Part shown: positions 56,620 to 64,000 of the stretch, piece by piece
How positions within the stretch are numbered: the first letter of the stretch is position 1
Layout: the number at the start of each line of letters is the position of its first letter
NCBI GenBank assembly: GCA_038277395.1
Contig: CM076192.1
Coordinates: forward strand, 12,064,596 to 12,128,595
Origin: Dryocosmus kuriphilus
Lineage: Eukaryota; Arthropoda; Insecta; Hymenoptera; Cynipidae
DNA: 64,000 bases
Reading direction: 5' to 3'
Position numbers and translations under genes: made by a program
Notes under the pieces: generated by a model
Seen by the model: the letters and a program-made list of their open reading frames with translations, nothing else
Told to the model about the DNA's origin: nothing
Database searches by the model: none

Positions 56620-56990
56620 AATCAAAATCTTAATAATGGAACGAAAAATTTGTAAGTAATTATAAAAATTTTCATTCCTAACTTTAACATTTTCAAACCA
56701 CATAAATTTTGTCTCTTTATAATTTTGATTTTGCCAAATTTTTGATTAGATTTAATATAATCTAGAAATATTAAATTTCCAAAGAATTCCAAGAGATGAT
56801 GTGAACAAATATATACATTTTCTAAAATATGTGAATTCTAATGTCAATTTAATGATGCAATGATTCGTGATGAGGGTGTCATAATGGCTCCAAAACGTCG
56901 AGAAATGAGAAATTAGCTTATAATAAAGCATTGAATTTTGTCTGAAGTAGTCGCTGTCCTTACATTGACTTCCAACATTTAATACATTCA
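56620..56990 (+). repeat. Penelope-type terminal repeat, second copy, with hammerhead-like core
   Basis: Inverted copy of 24262-24602. The core at 56866-56899 reads CGTGATGAG, a GGTGTCATAATGGCTCC stem-loop, then AAAACGTCGAG. The ancestral form inferred from both copies has CTGATGAG and GAAAC around a perfectly paired GGTGCC/GGCACC stem II. Here stem II and the GAAA box are damaged. No Penelope ORF adjoins, so it is a solitary terminal fragment. Confidence 0.65.
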
Positions 56991-58200
56991 GAAGAAAAAC
57001 AACATTACATCAATTATATGTATAAACTACGATTGGTTAGCTTCATAAAAGAAACTTGCAGGTCAACTTGTGACTTGACTATTGTCTAAATCGCCTTTAT
57101 TAGATTTCCAGTTGGGCGCTGTGCTTCGGCTTAAAAAAATGTGTGTGTCTTTTGAATTAAAAATATTTTAATGTCAAAAACATCAATTTTTGTCAGAAAA
57201 AAATTAAGCAACTTATACAATTTTGAAGTGTTAAAAATATTTTTTTAAATTGAGAGAATTATTTTAATGTATCAAAAATATCTATTTAGTGACAGATTTC
57301 ACTGGCAAAGTCCCAAAATTATTTCTATTACCTGTTTTATTTAGCTTTTTAGCTCAACTTTCGATCCCTATTGAAAAATTTCATTTAGAAAACAATATAC
57401 ACGGAGAAAATGTTCAAGGTAACTTTTACCATGTCAGCATGATAATGGGGGACTAGTGCCAAATAAGGTATGAAATACCTTAAGCTGTACGATAATTATT
57501 ACTTGCGAATATAGTGTGTTTAACGCAAAAAATGTATTAGTTTCTTTGCTCGAACGTTGAGCTCCCCTCGAGAATCGCTGACCTTACAATATTCACTAAA
57601 ATTATTAGCATTCTTCATTTATATTTATTTGTGAATTTATTAATTATATATTATATTTTATCATTATGAATCATATACTATATAATTCTGGAGTTGAATC
57701 CAAAAATGTTGTCTGTTTTGACGTATCTCATTCCGTTTACGAGATATATTTTTTTTTTTTTTTAATTTTAAACATTTTAAGGAAAATTTTAGATATCTGA
57801 AACCATCGAAACCTGTAGATTCTGAATTTCTAACTTTCGCAACCGTATTTTCAAAATCAAAAAATACTTTGATTAATATGGAAATATTACCGAAATGATG
57901 TGAAAGTAATGGGACAGTTGAAAATTACATGCAAATATGAATATTCCCGTAACGTCGCTTTCAAGGCAATGTATTTTCACGGTTCTGTTGTAAAATTCAA
58001 CTATCAGTGTAAAATGGCAGAGGCGTCTTTCATTGCGCATGCGCGAGCACACGCATGCGCTAGAAAAACCGCGGAAATTTTAACTTTATATATCTTTTGA
58101 AAATAATATTAAAATAAAAAAATGTATGTGATAAGCAAGAAATTTTATTTAGTTTTTTACCTCACATTAATTAATTTAAAAGTACAAACTCAAACTTACA
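56991..58200. other. Non-coding stretch, no gene seen
   Basis: AT-rich. GCGCATGCGCGAGC...CGCATGCGC at 58037-58061 is a local alternating purine-pyrimidine palindromic patch. The small frame 57900-58100 is not protein-like. Confidence 0.5.
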
Positions 58201-59165
58201 TCAGGAGTATATATGTAGGTCGAGTAAGAATCCATAGCGGAAAGGGGAGAACACACAAGCAAATGACTAGTGTCAGATTGGGCGCCTTTTGAAGCGGTTT
58301 TGGAGACAAGTTTTATAAGGATGGAACTGTACTGCAGAGTCTTGGACGCAACTTTAGGCGAACCGCGTTCCGCCGCGTTTATTAACTGCTCAATTTGACA
58401 GGAGAAGCCTCAGCGGTTCGCGTGCGACCACGATAAAACCGCCCAATATGTCAAGTAGAGGCGGAAAGCGTATTTTTCCGCTTTTTTCGGCGGTCGTGTT
58501 TTTCCCGCTCAGTATGACATTACCAGTGCACTGAGAGTGATAAAGATAGTAGTGAAGCACTGTTACGGCCGCATTGTGTCTCTGGACATAAGTAGTTCCC
58601 ACTTGAGTGTGATAGCCGGATACTATGTGTTCTAAGGTTTTCGGGTGTGCGTGACACGCTCGGTAATTATCATTGGGAACTTCTTGGCCCAAAATGTGGG
58701 GACGGTATATCAAGGTGAAAATAACACCGTCCTGATACGCGAAAATAATACCCCCTGTGTCTGAATTAAGTCCGGATGATTTAAGGGAAGCTAACGTTTG
58801 ATCCATCGACAAGGACTGATCTTTCACATTTCTGTAAAAGTTTCCGTGCATTTTCTTCTCGAGAAGCTATTCGAAGAAGTTATTAACCTCTGCTTTCTTT
58901 ACTTGGGCTTTCAAAAGTGAGGGATCTAGATGGATTAATGCACATTCCTCACTTTTGATGTTCAGATTCAGACCGAGTGTCTGGTCAGCCTGCTCTACGG
59001 CTTTATAAAGGAACGCTCCGTTGCTAATCATCTCGTGATTCTTAACCATTACTAGAAGAGGATCTCTTCCATTTACGAAGATGTAGGCTGTACCCAGAAC
59101 AATTCGGTCATGAAGACGCTGAACATTCAAATGTCCGCGCCCGCCTAGACAGCGTGGGTACAAAC
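58201..59165 (-). pseudogene. R4/Dong-like non-LTR element, C-terminal region and 3' UTR
   Basis: Minus-strand frames 59163-58867 (GGRGHLNVQRLHDR, then NEMISNGAF-type sequence) and 58851-58390 (MHGNFYRNVKDQS, NDNYRACHAHPKTLEHIVSGY) match the order of the C-terminal part of R4/Dong-type retrotransposons. That part includes the CCHC zinc finger near the restriction-like endonuclease; here its first Cys is Tyr (YRAC for CRxC). A frameshift separates the two frames. About 190 bp of 3' sequence follows. Confidence 0.75.
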
Positions 59166-60545
59166 AGACAAGTTGACATGCAAGCTCTTCAGCATATGTA
59201 TGACCTTACACGTGGCGATGTCGCGGGCCTTAAGCTCGTCCTTCGTCCATGGAACCACGCCATATGAATAATAGAATTGAACCGGGACGGCAAGCATGTT
59301 GGTTGCAGACACTTTGTTCCTCGCCAACTGATTGGAAGACCAGATCTGTAACGGAGAAGGCGCGTGTATCTGCTTTGGAGAGCCTCTTTCACTGCATTGA
59401 TGTTATATCCTGAATGCGGCTGTCAGGCACGCTAGGAACAGGTACGTCTCTTTAGCACCAGGGTGCCTTACGGTGCTATTATGTACGAGTGCAGGGTCCT
59501 CCAAGATGCTAGCAATTCGTCCTCGCTCCAAATAAATCTTGGGACACTTGTCCAATCCAAAGTCCACTCCAGTTTCCTCTATCAACCCTTTAGCGATCCT
59601 TAGAGCATATCTAAGCTGCTCTGACCCAGGATCATAGATCTTACGGTCATTCATTAAAAAGATGAGGTATCTTATGCTTACGCTTTTGAGGATTGCCGCA
59701 GATGTACCCGTGAGAATTGCGTAGTGTGGAGAGATAGTGGCAGAAGCGTGATGCAAAAGAGAACGGGGCTCATGGTGCCATGCTGACACTATTAGTTGTA
59801 ACACGGTGTTTCTCAGATGAGATGGTAAATCTGGTTTTCCAGAGGGGTATGAGTCTCTCTATGCATCCCACTATATGTTAATGTACCTTCAAGCTTTTCG
59901 ACTGTCAGGTGATAAGTCTGACAGGTTGAATCGAAAGTTTTCCCGTAATTGATTCAGGCCAACGATAGATTACGCCTGTAGAGTGTAGCGTCTTCGCAGA
60001 CTCCTCTATCGATTGGCAGGTTTTCCCGACAACCTGCTGTTCCCTGTTTCGAGCCACGCTTTTAGTAAATCTCTCGCTATTATAGGGCCGATTGTCTGAA
60101 TCATCCTATCGTTCTGGATATCTGTGAGGATCTTTTACAGCGTGTTCAGACATGTTATCGGCCTGTAGTTCCCGGGATCGCGGGTCGCACCAGTCACCTT
60201 TCTTTAAAAGGAGTACAGTGCGTTCAGAAGGACACACTGTTGGTAGAAACCAACCATGCCGGAGGAGGCGTTTCCTCTTTTAAGTGAGAAATAAAAATTC
60301 GGGTTCAGATGCTGGCGTTTAGAAGAAAACTTCTTCCGTCCGAAGTTCTGAATATCATCCGGGCCGGCCGCGAAAAAGTTCTTCGTGCCCCTTAGTCTTC
60401 CTCACCTCTTCGGCAATAATTGGTGGGCCTTCTTCTTCAGATCTTACGAGGTTGTCGCACAGCTCCTTAAAGCGGATAATGTTCTCTGCGTCTTCTATTA
60501 AAGGGTGTCACACCTCGTAAATCTCCCTCCGAAAAGTCTCGTTTC
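59145..60545 (-). pseudogene. R4/Dong-like reverse transcriptase region
   Basis: From 60545 downward: a decayed pre-RT segment (ELCDNLVRSEEEG), RDPGNYRPITCLNTL at about 60185-60135 (RT domain 2 hallmark), then the frame 59804-59403 containing KIYDPGSEQLRYAL and GVDFGLDKCPK. The catalytic YxDD-type box reads FLMNDRK (59654-59646), so the first catalytic Asp is Asn. 59327-59145 continues with NMLAVPVQFYYSYGVVPWT, the post-RT segment typical of R4. Several stops and shifts. The element copies into specific or repeated DNA by target-primed reverse transcription; this copy is dead. Confidence 0.8.
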
Positions 60546-60559
60546 TCCTCCGAATTGGG

Positions 60560-61690
60560 TGGATTTTTTACAGAAACTTTTTTACTTTTTTCCAGGTCAA
60601 CAAATGCGCAAAAAACTTTTTTGTCTACTTTCAACATTTTTCAGTGATCTGTCTCAAACAAAATATCTGATCGGCACATGATCTCCCTGGCATAAATCGG
60701 CATTGGACTTCCCGTAGCTTGTCTTTTGTTAATTCCATGACTTCGGCAATAAGTATTTTATTAAATATTTTTCCTGGGGTTCTAAGTAAGCTGATACCTC
60801 TATAGTTAATGCACGCATGTTCATCACCTCGCTCAGCCTCACAAACAGATATTCCTCACCGTTATGAATCATTTCAGATGTAATTCTATCTACACCAGGA
60901 GTTTTATCATTCTTCAAATTCTTCATTACAGACTTAATTCTTAACACGCTGATTCTCACCTCGTCACTTTCAACATAATATCTCCATACAATTTCTTGAA
61001 AAAGTCTCTCACACAGTCTTTCAATTTGTCCGTATCTCATACCATTTCACCTTCAGTATTTTTAATTCCAGTTAACTCGTTACCAATACTTCCTTTCCTA
61101 GTCGTCTTAACCCACTTCCAGAATACTTTCTTATTTCCTTTAAAATCATTTTGAATTTTTATTGTTATCTTCCGCTCTGATTTTATCTTGGCTTTTACTA
61201 ATCTGTTTGATTTCTTGTTCTTAACCCTATAATCATTTCTTAGTTTACTCTTCTCCGTATTGCTAAGGCCTTGAATATTACGTATTCTTAAGTACGCTTG
61301 CTTCTCGTTAACAGCCACGCAAATTTCATCATTCCACCAAGCATCTCACTTCATCCTTCCGACAACCGCAGTTCCACACACTCCAAATGCTCTGTTGAGG
61401 ATGCTATCCCGTAATATTATCCATGCGCCCTCTAAATTTTTATTGTCTAATTAAGTATTCCAGTTCTCTCTATGTTGATGTAAATATTCTCTTAGTTTAT
61501 CGCGAGATTCTGTTTGTGTTTCTGTGTTCTGCAAGTTCTCTATTTTGACTCGCGACTGTTTTGCCTTTTTAATTTTTCTTTTCCTCCATCCTTGGTCCAG
61601 GCTAATTTTTGAAACTGCGAGTCAATGATCCGTTCCACATTTAGCATCTCTCATATCTCTTACTAGACCTCTCAGTCTCTCATCCTCTAC
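60560..61690 (-). pseudogene. APE-type non-LTR retrotransposon: RT 5' half and pre-RT linker
   Basis: Minus strand: the stretch 61690-61330 leads from the endonuclease into 61318-61037 (KNKKSNRLVKAKI, FWKWVKTTRKGS), then 61040-60729 (VMKNLKNDKTPGVDRITSEMI), NYRGISLLRTPGKIFNKIL at about 60810-60750, and MPGRSCADQIF with LRQITEK near 60690-60610, ending AFVDLEK at about 60590 where the R4-like element begins. This order (EN, linker, RT domains 0-3) is typical of CR1/Jockey/RTE-group elements; the clade is not decided. Stops and one frameshift between the two longest frames. Palm and 3' half are absent. Confidence 0.82.
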
Positions 61691-62247
61691 CATGGAGAAT
61701 AGACATAAGGAGTCCAAACTAGTGTATCCGAAAATGTGCACTTTTCTGTTGCCAGAAGTACGAAATAGTTTTCAAACATCCCGCACGAGGCGCGCCACTC
61801 GTACTTGAAAAAAAATATGGCTGATATTGTTTTGAAAATATATTCTTTTGTTTTGATTAGTCAATTCAAGTCAGTATTATTTAAATAGTATTATTAATTA
61901 ATTCTAGTGAGTGTATAAATATACTTAATAGAAAATGAAGGAGGTAGATAATTTATATTTATCAAGCTAAATAAGTGTAAAAATTACTGTTTTGTGTGGA
62001 TGAGAAAGGTAAAGTGTGAGAATACTGGTATAAATATAACCTCAAATGAAGAATACTTTAAAGGCTTTAAAGATTTTGACGTTATGTTGACAAACTGAAA
62101 CGGGCGGCCATATTTCTTTTTTAAGTGCGAGTGCGCGCCTCATATGGAAAGTTCAAATACTACTTCGTACTTCTGGCAACAAAAAAGTGCACGTTTTAGG
62201 TGAAGTCCATGCATTTCAGTTTGATCTCCTTATGTATATTCTCCATG
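61691..62247. mobile_element. 557-bp TIR element inserted in the endonuclease, 8-bp TSD
   Basis: Long terminal inverted repeats of about 130 bp (ends CATGGAGAATAGACATAAGG and inverse), including GTTGCCAGAAGTACGAA. The flanks TCCTCTAC at 61683-61690 and 62248-62255 are a perfect 8-bp target duplication. The endonuclease frame on both sides is continuous if the element and one octamer are ignored. Non-coding, hAT-like by duplication length, though the ends lack the usual CAGGG. Confidence 0.93.
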
Positions 62248-62440
62248 TCCTCTACAATAAAGTCGATCGTAGTGCGACTTTCGCCTCTACACTAAGTATA
62301 CATGTGAATGATTTTATGCCTGAGCCAAGTGTTTGTAATGAACAAACCTTTCTCTAAGCATAGGTTCATCAATTTTTCCGCGTTACAATTTGTTTTTGGG
62401 TCACCGAAATGACATTAAAAAATATTTTTCACTTTGTGTC
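62248..62440 (-). pseudogene. APE endonuclease part of the non-LTR retrotransposon
   Basis: Minus strand from about 62410: GDPKTNCNAEKLMNLC corresponds to the GDFN-type motif of APE-like endonucleases, then GLFITNTWLRHK and, after one stop, RGESRTTIDFIVEDE, the SxxIDxxL-type motif. These nucleases nick target DNA to prime reverse transcription. Sequence upstream of the GD motif is missing or unrecognisable, so the element is 5'-truncated. Continues at 61682 beyond the inserted TIR element. Confidence 0.8.
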
Positions 62441-62964
62441 TTCGCGTTGCACGCCAACCCAGTGAGGCAGTCCATTATATAGACTTAATTATAAGTCTTC
62501 ATATTCAATAGAAAATCCGCATATTACAAAAGTTGTATGGAACGGGCGAAATCATGCTAGGTGCGCCCTTGGGATGATGACGTATTTCTAATTTGAATAT
62601 AAATTGGAGCGTGTCATGTATCTATCTATGAATATATGCACGTTGAACGATCGATAAATGCGCACGCAATAATAATTAGCTGGGGATTTAGCTTAGGCCA
62701 GCTGATTCCGCGATCTGCACTTGGATTTGAAGACGTACATCGTTCACTTAATTTTGGTAAGCCCAGGAGAGAAGATCTGCTTGGTCAGCATCTCCTATCA
62801 CTTCGCAATAGATGCCATGAATTGGCACTTTGAATATTAATAAAAAATTTTTCTAGTTGTTTCTTATATAACTGCTGCTGGTAAGAACCCTGGGATTTCA
62901 GCTTTTCTGCTGAATGGTAATAGTGAGTGATGAAAAGGAAAATCTCATATGACACAATTAATGT

Positions 62965-63450
62965 GAATCCAGAGAAATCGAATCTCCCCGTAACGATTTT
63001 ACGCATGTTTAAAAAAGGGGACCTCATTGTGCAGGGAGAATCCGATCACTTCGGATGCAAATTTCCTTAAGTGACATATAAGTTTAATGTGTGAATCCAA
63101 AGAAATCAAATCTCCCTGTAACGATTTTACGCCTGTTTAAAAAAGGGGACCTCATTGTGCAGGGAGAATCCGATCTATTCGGGAGAAAGTTTCTTTAAGT
63201 AGTTTATTGGTAGGATGCATGAATTACAAGGAATCATAACTCCCCAGTAATGATTTTATGCTTTTTTCTGAAAAAAAGAAGGAGACCTAATTGTGCTGGG
63301 AAGATTCGAATAATTCGTCAAAAGTTTGCTTCTAATGTGGGGATTGGTAGAATGCATGAATTACTAGGAATCGTATCCTTCCAGTAACGACTTTATGCTT
63401 TTCTTTTTGAAAGAAAGAGACCTAGTTGTGCAGGAAGGATTCGATTGAGG
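62965..63450 (+). repeat. Tandem array with hairpin-forming units, period 128-137 bp
   Basis: Four units start GAATYMMARGAATC at 62965, 63093, 63221 and 63358. Each contains CCAGTAACGATTTTATGC-like sequence, GGGGACCTCATTGTGCAGGG and a pair ATCGAATCTCCC / GGGAGAATCCGAT that could fold. The first two units are much closer to each other than to the last two. Non-coding. Confidence 0.9.
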
Positions 63451-64000
63451 AGTTCAAGAATTTCATGTAATTGATTCATGAATTTATTTAAATAATTATG
63501 TAATTATAACTCCGAGAATGGGAGAAATAAAAAAAATTAGTCAAAATTACAATTCGCAATCATCTCTCCCTTGATTGAGCTCACTACCCATGGAATTTTG
63601 ATTGGGAACTCCATAATTAGAAAAAGAACCCTAACATGAAATATTTTGAATCTTCTGTTTTCATAGAGCCAGGATCTTATGATAATGTGTGTGAGGTACG
63701 AACATTTGTTGGCAAGAGATTGAAAGCGTTTCTTACGAAGCCCTACAAATATTAACTTATACTTTCTTGACAAAGTTTTGTCTTTAAAATGCATTTGATT
63801 CAAGAAAAATGACTATTTATTATACCACAGTACAATTCTTACAATAAAAGTTAATTTTTCTTGGAAATTATTGAAAAGATAAAAAAAAAGGAGACAATAA
63901 AAAAAAAAGTGACCGAACGTACAAACTAGCAAGCCTTCTTCAAAATGTAGTGATTTCTTTAAAACTAACCATTTCTGCGGATCAGCACTGACATAACCTA
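63451..64000. other. Non-coding end of window, no gene seen
   Basis: AT-rich. The minus-strand frame 63803-63537 shows no recognisable motif. Confidence 0.5.

Overview
The window is AT-rich, intron-poor eukaryotic DNA, most likely from an arthropod and probably an insect. The evidence is metazoan-type splice signals, a metazoan single-domain enzyme gene, and a set of transposon families common in insects (mariner, Tc1, hAT-like MITEs, Ty3/Gypsy, Penelope-like, R4/Dong-like and APE-type non-LTR elements). Nothing bacterial, viral-genomic or organellar is visible. The species cannot be named from the sequence.

Only two host loci are supported. A complete intronless coding sequence at 10334-11170 encodes a 4'-phosphopantetheinyl transferase (AASDHPPT family), followed by a poly(A) signal. 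One internal exon at 20298-20494 encodes part of a discoidin (F5/8 type C) domain, with a clear acceptor and a perfect GTAAGT donor. The rest of that gene was not found.

Layout. 1-9.7 kb: tRNA-like repeat, short tandem repeats, a 5 kb inverted-repeat structure holding a dead Tc1-like transposase, and small MITEs. 9.7-11.3 kb: AASDHPPT. 11.8-19 kb: inverted-repeat elements and AT-rich repeats. 19-21 kb: discoidin exon. 21.6-24.6 kb: foldback element, MITE, tandem repeat. 24.2-29.7 kb: decayed minus-strand Penelope-like element with its terminal repeat, interrupted by two TIR elements. 29.7-36 kb: minus-strand Ty3/Gypsy element with a 3' LTR. 36.4-39.5 kb: interspersed repeat plus two large foldbacks. 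39.9-43.9 kb: plus-strand, 3'-truncated Ty3/Gypsy element. 43.9-47.3 kb: direct repeats without genes. 47.9-49.3 kb: full-length but frameshifted mariner. 50.5-53 kb: tRNA-like repeat, GC-rich palindrome cluster, inverted partner of the 36.4 kb repeat. 53.8-56.5 kb: LTR split by a 2.4 kb hAT-like insertion. 56.6-57.0 kb: second Penelope-type terminal repeat. 58.2-62.4 kb: R4/Dong-like and APE-type non-LTR elements, both minus strand. 62.9-63.5 kb: hairpin-bearing tandem repeat.

The strongest structural results are three nested insertions. A 1.6 kb TA-flanked element lies in the Penelope reverse transcriptase, and a 557 bp element with a perfect 8-bp target duplication lies in a non-LTR endonuclease. 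In both, the host reading frame is continuous across the insertion if it is removed with one target copy. A hAT-like element lies in an LTR whose unoccupied paralogue is also in this window. Also notable are five tRNA-like A-box/B-box modules inside or beside transposon-like repeats, two decayed hammerhead-ribozyme-like cores in the Penelope terminal repeats, three near-full-length foldbacks, and nine poly-G/poly-C runs of 10-31 nt.

No coordinated pathway or operon is present. Apart from the two host loci, everything recognised is mobile DNA in various stages of decay.
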